From contig CACXBN010000212.1 of the NCBI GenBank assembly GCA_902765885.1, positions 1-6,712 on the forward strand: DNA of 6,712 nucleotides, read 5' to 3'. Shown here piece after piece: positions 1 to 5,032 of this stretch. The number at the start of each line of letters is the position of its first letter. Position 1 is the first letter of the stretch. This DNA comes from an uncultured Ruminococcus sp. (GTDB taxonomy: Bacteria > Bacillota > Clostridia > Oscillospirales > CAG-272). The notes below the pieces were generated by a model, which was not told the origin of the DNA, did not search any database, and saw only the letters and a list, made by a program, of their open reading frames with translations. The position numbers and the translations under genes are program-made.

Positions 1-209
1 AAAACCACATAGACGGTGTATTCAACATTACCAGTCTTAACAGTGAGTTTAGCTTTGATGAAGTTTCACGGGCATTTTCATTATTGGAAAAAAGACGTAT
101 TCTCACAAATAACAGCGACGAGGTGTTCGATGAATACGTTCGGTCTATCAGAAACAATAAAACCAAAAACATCTCTCTGGAAGACCTGATAAAAAGCAAA
201 AAAAGATAA
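1..209 (+). CDS. dnaG: DNA primase DnaG, C-terminal end (partial)
   Basis: An open frame enters from the left edge (first full codon at base 3) and gives 68 residues, ending in [10 protein letters not shown] and a TAA stop at 207-209. The visible part is helical and charged, with an [19 protein letters not shown] segment followed by a lysine-rich tail. This resembles the last helices of the C-terminal domain of bacterial primase, which binds the replicative helicase DnaB/DnaC. No catalytic residues lie in this fragment: the zinc-binding and TOPRIM domains would be upstream of the window. The assignment therefore rests on the tail's character and on position, since dnaG directly upstream of rpoD is a widely conserved order in Firmicutes and here the gap is only 23 bp. 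Another helical protein upstream of rpoD cannot be excluded. The two genes are probably co-transcribed. Confidence 0.72.
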   Translation, partial: NHIDGVFNITSLNSEFSFDEVSRAFSLLEKRRILTNNSDEVFDEYVRSIRNNKTKNISLEDLIKSKKR

Positions 210-232
210 TTAATCATAAACTGAGGTTAACA

Positions 233-1336
233 ATGGAAAAGAAGAAAATCGATTTTGATGAATTAATGGAAAAAGAAAAAGATCAGGACGATATCTCGGG
301 ACCTGATATAATTGAAGCTGCAGATTTTTCAACATACGATAATCAGCTTGATAAAATATACGAATCCCTTAAGAACGACAGTGTTGAAGTCAATGGATAT
401 GCCGAGACAGCAGATCCTTCAGCTTTTGTTCAGGATAATTCAGTTCCGGAACTTGATGACAACTCGGATATAGATAAGTACCTTAGCGATGAAGGCGTTT
501 CTGTAGATGATCCGGTCAGAATGTATTTAAAAGATATAGGTAAAATACCTCTGCTTGATCCTGACAGGGAAATGATGCTTGCCGAAAAAGTCTCCGACGG
601 AGATGAAAGTGCAAAAAATGAACTGATTGAATCAAACCTGAGACTGGTTGTAAGTATAGCTAAAAAATATGTAGGAAAGGGAATGTATTTCCTTGATCTG
701 ATCCAGGAAGGCAATCTCGGACTTATAAAAGCAGTCGAAAAATTTGATCATACAAAAGGCTATAAATTTTCAACTTATGCAACATGGTGGATCAGACAGG
801 CTATAACGAGAGCTATTGCTGACCAGGCAAGGACTATCAGAATACCTGTTCACATGGTAGAAACAATCCACAGAGTCTCCAGAACATCGAGACAGCTTCT
901 GCAGGAATACGGAAGAGAGCCTACAGTCGATGAAATTGCTGAAAGACTGGGAATGAGTTCAGATAAAGTAAGAGAAATAATGAAGACAGCTCAGGAGCCT
1001 GTTTCACTTGAAACTCCTATAGGTGAAGAAGACGACAGCCACCTCGGAGATTTTCTCCCCGATGAAACAACGCCAACACCCGCTGAAGCAGTTTCCTATC
1101 AATTGCTGCGCGAACAGCTTAATAAAGTTCTTCACACTCTGACAGAGAGGGAAGAAAAAGTAATAAAGCTTCGTTTCGGACTTGATGACGGTCGTCCCAG
1201 AACCCTTGAAGAGGTAGGAAAAGAATTCAATATCACCAGAGAAAGAATCCGTCAGATCGAAGCTAAAGCTCTCAGAAAACTAAAGCATCAGAGCAGATCG
1301 AAAGTTCTTAAAGGATTTTTAAGCGATTTGGATTAA
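233..1336 (+). CDS. rpoD: Primary RNA polymerase sigma factor RpoD/SigA
   Basis: This is the housekeeping sigma-70 subunit that directs core RNA polymerase to -35/-10 promoters. The 367 residues are close to the 371 of B. subtilis SigA. Region 1.1 is recognisable at about residues 8-58 (FDELMEKEK, then a helical IIEAADFS...[10 protein letters not shown] stretch). Region 1.2 starts at [10 protein letters not shown] (91-100). Region 2 spans about 128-200, with [25 protein letters not shown] and the -10-reading helix [16 protein letters not shown] (Q189 and T192 match E. coli Q437 and T440). Region 3 contains [14 protein letters not shown], with the His and Glu used on extended -10 promoters. 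The 3.2 finger is around [10 protein letters not shown], and the region 4.2 helix-turn-helix is [21 protein letters not shown] (326-346). The start is supported by TGAGGT 5 bp upstream of the ATG. It sits behind the dnaG-like gene and needs no promoter of its own in the 23-bp gap. It is judged the true primary sigma of the two because region 1.1 and all the DNA-contact residues follow SigA consensus. Confidence 0.97.
   Translation: MEKKKIDFDELMEKEKDQDDISGPDIIEAADFSTYDNQLDKIYESLKNDSVEVNGYAETADPSAFVQDNSVPELDDNSDIDKYLSDEGVSVDDPVRMYLKDIGKIPLLDPDREMMLAEKVSDGDESAKNELIESNLRLVVSIAKKYVGKGMYFLDLIQEGNLGLIKAVEKFDHTKGYKFSTYATWWIRQAITRAIADQARTIRIPVHMVETIHRVSRTSRQLLQEYGREPTVDEIAERLGMSSDKVREIMKTAQEPVSLETPIGEEDDSHLGDFLPDETTPTPAEAVSYQLLREQLNKVLHTLTEREEKVIKLRFGLDDGRPRTLEEVGKEFNITRERIRQIEAKALRKLKHQSRSKVLKGFLSDLD
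761..804 (+). repeat. 44-nt tract shared exactly with the second sigma gene (region 2.3/2.4)
   Basis: These 44 bases are identical to 1987-2030 in the second sigma gene, with no synonymous change. They encode [14 protein letters not shown] plus the start of the next codon, the promoter-melting and -10-reading segment. The match ends abruptly on both sides: the preceding Gly codon is GGC here and GGA there, and the following codon is ATA here and ATT there. It is a direct repeat by homology of the two genes. What is notable is the lack of silent differences compared with neighbouring protein-identical stretches. Confidence 0.9.
1214..1257 (+). repeat. 44-nt tract shared exactly with the second sigma gene (region 4.2 HTH)
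   Basis: These 44 bases are identical to 2440-2483 and encode [14 protein letters not shown] plus most of the following Ile codon, the helix-turn-helix that reads the -35 element. The offset between copies is 1226 bp, the same as for the first shared tract, so the core of the two genes is aligned without gaps. Bases 1201-1209 also match just upstream, leaving only a few silent differences between that short match and this tract. Silent changes resume directly after it (ATC GAA here, ATT GAG there). Confidence 0.9.
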
Positions 1337-1399
1337 TTGATTTAATATCGCTGCATTACGCAATACTATATTCCACAAACAAATAAAATTGTATTTCTT

Positions 1400-1405
1400 T
1401 ATAAT
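1400..1405 (+). promoter_or_regulatory. Possible -10 element for the second sigma gene
   Basis: A perfect TATAAT lies in the 128-bp gap between the two sigma genes. No convincing -35 box sits 16-18 bp upstream and there is no TGn extension, so this may be a weak, activated or alternative-sigma promoter, or chance in AT-rich DNA. If used, the transcript would begin near 1411-1413, almost on top of the AAGGAG motif. No terminator hairpin is visible between the first sigma stop codon and this point, so read-through from dnaG-rpoD is equally plausible. Confidence 0.4.
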
Positions 1406-1411
1406 ATTGAA

Positions 1412-1445
1412 AGGAGCTGCACAGGATTACCATTAAGTCCCGTGC
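1412..1445 (+). promoter_or_regulatory. Displaced Shine-Dalgarno and potential leader hairpin of the second sigma gene
   Basis: AGGAG at 1412-1416 is the only strong ribosome-binding motif before the second sigma gene, but it ends 48 nt before the ATG at 1465. Between them, GCAC (1419-1422) can pair with GTGC (1442-1445), continued across one A-C mismatch by GG/CC (1424-1425 with 1439-1440), leaving a 13-nt loop. In frame with the sigma gene, an ATT codon at 1426 lies 9 nt after the motif and opens ten codons ending in TAA at 1456-1458. In another frame, GTG at 1442 opens eight codons whose TGA (1466-1468) overlaps the sigma ATG. Possible roles are a leader peptide, coupled translation, or a hairpin shortening the effective spacing. 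These are inferences; only the motifs are seen. Confidence 0.4.
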
Positions 1446-1464
1446 TGATAGTATATAAAGCGAA

Positions 1465-2553
1465 ATGATGCCCAAAGATGACTATTATCTTGATGAAGAT
1501 AATTCAAATGAAATGAATAATATATCTTTAAACAACTACGGTTTTTCCGATGAAGCTGAAGATGTATTTTATGATATTCCTTCCACTGTAGATGAAATAG
1601 AAATGCCGGCTCCGGAAGATGTTGCGGGACTCGAGTACTCTGAGGAAATTGAAATCATCAGTGATGACCTTAAATCAATGAACTCTGCTGATGATATGGA
1701 AAAAGCGCTTGAACAGGAAGGACTTCCGGTCGATGATCCGGTACGCATGTATCTGAAAGAAATAGGGAATATCCCGCTTCTCAGTGTTGAAGAGGAAAGC
1801 GAGTACGCAAAAAAGATAAAAACCGGAGATGAGTTTGCCAAAAGCAAACTTATTGAATCCAATCTCAGACTTGTGGTAAGTATCGCAAAGAGATATGTTG
1901 GAAGAGGTATAAGTTTTCTTGACCTTATTCAGGAAGGTAATCTCGGACTCATGAAAGCCGTAGAAAAATTTGATTACACCCTTGGATATAAATTTTCAAC
2001 TTATGCAACATGGTGGATCAGACAGGCTATTTCAAGAGCCATTGCAGATCAGTCCAGAACAATAAGAATTCCGGTTCATATGGTCGAAACAATACACAAA
2101 GTTGCAAAAGCACAGACCAAGCTTATGCAAAATCTGGGAAGAGAAGCTACAAATAAGGAAATCGCCGAAGAACTTGGAATGACCGAAGATAAAGTTCGTG
2201 AAATAATTAAAATATCTCAGGAACCCATATCACTTGAAACTCCAATCGGTGATACAGATGAAAGCCATATAGGTGATTTTATCCCCGATGATAAAAACCC
2301 GACTCCTGTCGAAGTAGCATCTCATCAATTCATGAAAGAGCAGCTGTACGAAGTTCTTAAAACTCTTACAAAAAGAGAAGAAACCATCCTTAAAATGAGA
2401 TTCGGACTTGAAGATGGAAAACCGAAAACCCTTGAGGAAGTAGGAAAAGAATTCAATATCACCAGAGAAAGAATCCGTCAGATTGAGGCAAAAGCGATAC
2501 GAAAACTAAGACAGCCTGGAAAGTCAAAACAGCTCAAGGATTATCTCGAATAA
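1465..2553 (+). CDS. rpoD: Second RpoD-type (group 1/2) sigma-70 factor, tandem paralog of SigA
   Basis: This is a full-length sigma-70 family factor of 362 residues. From residue 89 ([13 protein letters not shown]) to the end it aligns without gaps to the upstream SigA, at about 70% identity by hand count (193 of 274). Regions 1.2, 2, 3 and 4 are intact: [63 protein letters not shown], the DESHIGDF finger, and the [21 protein letters not shown] helix-turn-helix. It should bind core polymerase and read SigA-like promoters. Differences: residues 1-86 have about 27 Asp/Glu against 3 Lys and no recognisable region 1.1. Ser190 replaces the Thr equivalent to E. coli T440, and the C-terminal tail is [14 protein letters not shown]. 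An in-frame TAA at 1456 rules out an upstream start. ATG at 1465 or 1468 must be used, with only a weak AAAGCGA before it. It is probably a stress or growth-phase group 2 sigma or a duplicated primary sigma; which one cannot be told from sequence. Confidence 0.93.
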   Translation: MMPKDDYYLDEDNSNEMNNISLNNYGFSDEAEDVFYDIPSTVDEIEMPAPEDVAGLEYSEEIEIISDDLKSMNSADDMEKALEQEGLPVDDPVRMYLKEIGNIPLLSVEEESEYAKKIKTGDEFAKSKLIESNLRLVVSIAKRYVGRGISFLDLIQEGNLGLMKAVEKFDYTLGYKFSTYATWWIRQAISRAIADQSRTIRIPVHMVETIHKVAKAQTKLMQNLGREATNKEIAEELGMTEDKVREIIKISQEPISLETPIGDTDESHIGDFIPDDKNPTPVEVASHQFMKEQLYEVLKTLTKREETILKMRFGLEDGKPKTLEEVGKEFNITRERIRQIEAKAIRKLRQPGKSKQLKDYLE

Positions 2554-2588
2554 TATAACTAATTTTTCGTTTTATATCCTCAAAATTA

Positions 2589-2617
2589 TTGACATAACTT
2601 CATCTTTGGTGTAATAT
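2589..2617 (+). promoter_or_regulatory. Sigma-70 type promoter of the lipoprotein gene
   Basis: A perfect -35 TTGACA (2589-2594) is followed by a 17-bp spacer and TAATAT (2612-2617, 4 of 6 matches to TATAAT). An overlapping TATAAA at 2615-2620 is an alternative -10 with a longer spacer. The -35 begins 35 bp after the stop of the second sigma gene, and no terminator is visible between them. The lipoprotein can therefore be transcribed from here and also by read-through. The expected start, near 2624, gives a 5' leader of roughly 55-60 nt. Confidence 0.7.
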
Positions 2618-2634
2618 AAACTAAATAGTAGTTT
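2618..2634. promoter_or_regulatory. Dyad over the predicted transcription start (possible operator)
   Basis: AAACTA (2618-2623) and TAGTTT (2629-2634) form a perfect 6-bp inverted repeat around a 5-bp centre. It lies directly downstream of the -10 box and covers the likely start site. Placement suits a repressor operator, but short AT-rich dyads are common by chance and no regulator gene is adjacent. Confidence 0.25.
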
Positions 2635-2681
2635 GAAGTTAACAGTCTATTTTATGATATCAGTTCAACGGAGGTAACTCT

Positions 2682-4343
2682 ATGATAAAAAAGATAATTT
2701 GCGGAATAATAGTTTTCGTGATTATTATGTCTGCACTCGTTGGATGTTCTGAGGAAAAAACCGGTGAAGAAACCGCAGACACAGAAACATCAACCAGGAC
2801 TGCAATGACATTGTCATTATGGATGCCTACAGATGACAGCACAACCGAAGAAGCCAAAAAGCTAGTGGAAAATGCTATCAATGTTCTGACTCAGGCAAAA
2901 TATAATACCGCTATCGAGTTACATCTTATTCCGAGATCTGAATATCAGGAAACAATAGATGCAAAGCTTGAAGAAGTAGATAAAGCTAATGTCGAAAAAC
3001 AAGCTGCTGAAGAAGCAAGAAGAAGAGAACTGAAAAACCAGAAAAACAACAGTACCCAGTCTACTGAAGAAACCGAAGATACCGCAGTGGAAACCGTAAT
3101 TAATGAATACGGTATTTCCGTTACATCATATCCTGAAGTTTCTCCAACACAGCTTGATATTTTCTTTGTTTCAGGATTCGATAAATATTCTGAATATGCA
3201 TATTCGAATATGTCACAGTCAGTTGACAGTGAATTAAGCGGCACTTCCAAGATACTCAGATCATATATTTACCCGACTTTTATTAATGCTATATATGATT
3301 TCGGAACATTTGCAATTCCGAACAACCATCCTGCCGGAAAATATCAGTATTTCCTTGTTAATAAGTCTTTGATGGAAGAATATGATTATAACCTTAAGGA
3401 AGTAACATCTCTTCTTAGATCGAAGAACTTCATTATCGATGTCGGTAACCACCATCTTGATGATGTCGTGCCACTGCTCGGACCTGTTGATTCCAGCGGC
3501 ATGGTTTACTGGGGAACATCTGCAGGATCAGAAGAATGGTCACTTATAAGTGCTCAGATAACTGATCAAAGTACATATAAAGAACCGACTCCTCCGTCAG
3601 CCACACTTGACAACGCAGTATACATCAACACTTTAAAATTCATGAAAGAACTTGAATCTTACGGTTATGTAGGAGACGGTACTCTCAAGGAAGGTCAGAG
3701 ATTCGCTGTAGGCGTCATTACCGCCGATGAAGAAACCATCAAAGAATATGAAGATGATTATTACATCAGCGTATATGCTAAGCCAGTCATCTCAGAAGAT
3801 GATATATACAATTCGATGTTCGCCGTTTGTCAATATTCCAAGAGCCTTTCAAGATCCATGGAAATAATCACATATCTGAATACGGAAACAGAATTAAGGA
3901 CCATTCTCCAGTATGGTGTTGAAGGTGTGCACTGGAAATATGACGAAGAAACAGGTAATACAACCATAAAGATCCTCAATGATGATTATAAGATGGATAT
4001 AAATGAAACAGGTAATGTTTTCATGACATATCCCGGCGAAGATATGCCTCTCGAATACTGGGAGACTTATAAAGAACACAACGTAAACGCTGTATCATCA
4101 CCCTTCATGAAAATGCCGAGTTACATAGATGATGAGAATGAAGAAGCTATAGAAGAACTTTTAAAACTCAATAAAGAAGTAAAAGCAAGAATTGATGCCG
4201 CTTCATTCAGCGAACTCAACAGTGTTATCTCGGAAATCAAGCAGGAACTTGCTGATAACGAAGCATATAATATGCTGATAGACGAAGAAAATGAACACTC
4301 TATAGTTTACAAATATGTTGAGTGGCAGGAAAGCACATATTAA
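2682..4343 (+). CDS. Orphan extracellular solute-binding-type lipoprotein
   Basis: This predicted surface lipoprotein has 553 residues. The start is fixed by GGAGGT (2670-2675) 6 bp before the ATG. A short signal peptide (KK, then a hydrophobic stretch to residue 20) ends in a lipobox LVGC, with Cys22 as the lipidated residue. Residues 23-41 form an acidic, Thr-rich linker. The mature part starts with TLSLWMPTDDS (43-53), typical of the first strand of ABC-importer substrate-binding proteins. Later parts fit that fold: FAIPNNHPAGKYQYFLVNKSLMEEY (210-234) and the family-like QYGVEGVHWKYDEETG (410-425). A charged Lys/Glu/Arg-rich segment (about 95-135), probably a helix followed by a disordered linker, interrupts the N-terminal lobe. 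No permease or ATPase gene is adjacent, so it may work with a transporter encoded elsewhere or serve as a sensor or surface binding protein. The ligand is unknown; sugar or oligosaccharide is only a family-level guess. Confidence 0.8.
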   Translation: MIKKIICGIIVFVIIMSALVGCSEEKTGEETADTETSTRTAMTLSLWMPTDDSTTEEAKKLVENAINVLTQAKYNTAIELHLIPRSEYQETIDAKLEEVDKANVEKQAAEEARRRELKNQKNNSTQSTEETEDTAVETVINEYGISVTSYPEVSPTQLDIFFVSGFDKYSEYAYSNMSQSVDSELSGTSKILRSYIYPTFINAIYDFGTFAIPNNHPAGKYQYFLVNKSLMEEYDYNLKEVTSLLRSKNFIIDVGNHHLDDVVPLLGPVDSSGMVYWGTSAGSEEWSLISAQITDQSTYKEPTPPSATLDNAVYINTLKFMKELESYGYVGDGTLKEGQRFAVGVITADEETIKEYEDDYYISVYAKPVISEDDIYNSMFAVCQYSKSLSRSMEIITYLNTETELRTILQYGVEGVHWKYDEETGNTTIKILNDDYKMDINETGNVFMTYPGEDMPLEYWETYKEHNVNAVSSPFMKMPSYIDDENEEAIEELLKLNKEVKARIDAASFSELNSVISEIKQELADNEAYNMLIDEENEHSIVYKYVEWQESTY

Positions 4344-4360
4344 TTAATGGAACATAAAAG

Positions 4361-4392
4361 AAGCACCTTGCTTAATTTTAGGCAGGGTGCTT
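4361..4392. terminator. Bidirectional intrinsic terminator between the lipoprotein gene and trmL
   Basis: AAGCACCTTGC (4361-4371) pairs with GCAGGGTGCTT (4382-4392), an 11-bp stem with one G-U pair and a 10-nt loop. It is followed on the plus strand by TTTGTATT and on the minus strand by CTTTTATG, so it can end transcripts from both sides. It sits 17 bp after the lipoprotein stop codon and 8 bp beyond the end of the convergent trmL gene, the expected site for a shared terminator. Confidence 0.85.
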
Positions 4393-4400
4393 TGTATTGA

Positions 4401-4892
4401 TTATCTGGTCAAATAATCACTTGTATCTTGAAGATTTGAAAATTTATTTTGTCTCAGAATCTCATACACTGCTATCGCAACAGAATTGGATAGATTGAGA
4501 CTTCTTTTATTTTCGAGCATTGGTATTCTCACACATCTGTCTATATGCTCATTAAGAAACGTTTCAGGAAGTCCTTTCGTTTCTTTTCCGAAAAATATAA
4601 ATACTGGATATTCATATTTTACATCGGTATAACACCTCGGAGATTTTGTTGAAAAACAATAATAACTGACGCCTCTGTTTTTCTCAAAAAATTCATCCAT
4701 ATTTTCGTAATAAGTTATGTCAAGTGTGTCCCAGTAATCAAGTCCAGCGCGTTTAAGCTTTCTGTCGTCAATCTCAAATCCCATTGGTTTGATAATATGA
4801 AGCGCAGAATCAGTCGCGGAACATGTCCTTGCTATATTACCCGTATTCTGTGGAATTTCGGGTTCCACTAATACTATATTGATATTTTTCAT
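4401..4892 (-). CDS. trmL: tRNA (cytidine/uridine-34-2'-O)-methyltransferase TrmL
   Basis: This is a SpoU/TrmH-family (SPOUT) methyltransferase of the short TrmL/YibK type. It uses S-adenosylmethionine to 2'-O-methylate the wobble base 34 of certain leucine tRNAs in the cytoplasm. The 163 residues are close to the 157 of E. coli TrmL, with no extra RNA-binding domain. The three SPOUT motifs are present: EPEIPQNTGNIARTC (10-24) with the conserved Asn and Arg; FIFFGKETKGLPE (98-110), part of the knotted cofactor site; and RIPMLENKRSLNLSNSVAIAVYE (122-144), the knot-closing motif. RAGLDYWD (48-55) is also typical. The start is the first ATG, with a modest AAAGAG about 8 nt upstream. It is a single-gene unit, convergent with the lipoprotein gene and divergent from secA, with its own promoter. 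No defect is visible. Confidence 0.95.
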   Translation of the reverse strand: MKNINIVLVEPEIPQNTGNIARTCSATDSALHIIKPMGFEIDDRKLKRAGLDYWDTLDITYYENMDEFFEKNRGVSYYCFSTKSPRCYTDVKYEYPVFIFFGKETKGLPETFLNEHIDRCVRIPMLENKRSLNLSNSVAIAVYEILRQNKFSNLQDTSDYLTR

Positions 4893-4925
4893 TTATTTTC
4901 TCTTTGAAACTTTAAATTTTCCGTA

Positions 4926-4954
4926 ATTATACATCCCATATTGTTTTTAATCAA
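4926..4954 (-). promoter_or_regulatory. Promoter of trmL
   Basis: On the minus strand, TTGATT (4954 to 4949) and a perfect TATAAT (4931 to 4926) are separated by exactly 17 bp. Transcription would begin near 4919, giving a leader of about 25-30 nt before the ATG at 4892. The arrangement closely matches a primary-sigma promoter. Confidence 0.75.
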
Positions 4955-4957
4955 TAT
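4938..4957. promoter_or_regulatory. Inverted repeat ATATTG-N8-CAATAT in the trmL promoter
   Basis: ATATTG (4938-4943) and CAATAT (4952-4957) form a dyad that overlaps the -35 box and spacer of the trmL promoter. A further CAATAT occurs at 4975-4980, near the expected -35 position of the secA promoter. A protein bound here could touch both divergent promoters, but the region is so AT-rich that chance is a strong alternative. Confidence 0.2.
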
Positions 4958-4995
4958 TTTTACAATTTCATCAACAATATACTTCTTAATTATAG

Positions 4996-5001
4996 TATAA
5001 T
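4996..5001 (+). promoter_or_regulatory. -10 element of the secA promoter
   Basis: A perfect TATAAT lies 31 bp before the secA start codon, giving an expected transcription start near 5007-5009 and a leader of about 25 nt. The -35 side is poor: the best candidate is TCAACA at 4971-4976, with a 19-bp spacer. The element is placed directly before the gene, and no other promoter candidate is visible in the 140-bp divergent spacer. Confidence 0.55.
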
Positions 5002-5032
5002 AACTTGATATTTATTTTAGGAGCCTTTTGTA

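Noticed and set aside
430..714. Minus-strand open frame of 94 codons inside the first sigma gene
   Set aside because: It is antisense to a highly conserved coding region, has a serine/isoleucine-rich composition typical of antisense translation and has no convincing ribosome binding site.
1337..1399. Terminator or riboswitch between the two sigma genes
   Set aside because: No GC-rich stem with a T-tract and no recognisable riboswitch core; only AT-rich sequence is visible.
1337..1464. Possible duplication of the intergenic region (both gaps after the sigma genes are 128 bp)
   Set aside because: Compared with 2554-2681 by eye there is no shared sequence; the equal length is coincidence.
1569..1862. 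Minus-strand open frame of 97 codons inside the second sigma gene
   Set aside because: It is an antisense shadow. Its protein ([15 protein letters not shown]) mirrors the antisense frame at the same place in the first sigma, so it comes from the conserved sigma core.
233..2553. Second sigma as a sporulation, flagellar or ECF type alternative sigma
   Set aside because: Regions 1.2, 2.4, 3 and 4.2 follow RpoD consensus almost residue for residue, and it has full regions 3 and 3.2. Alternative types differ strongly in 2.4 and 4.2, and ECF factors lack region 3.
2660..3455. Three minus-strand open frames inside and before the lipoprotein gene
   Set aside because: The plus-strand frame has a start signal, lipobox and family motifs across the whole region. 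The antisense frames have none of these.
3894..4079. Minus-strand 61-codon frame in the 3' half of the lipoprotein gene
   Set aside because: Antisense to the YGVEGVHWKY family motif region and without a start signal or recognisable product.
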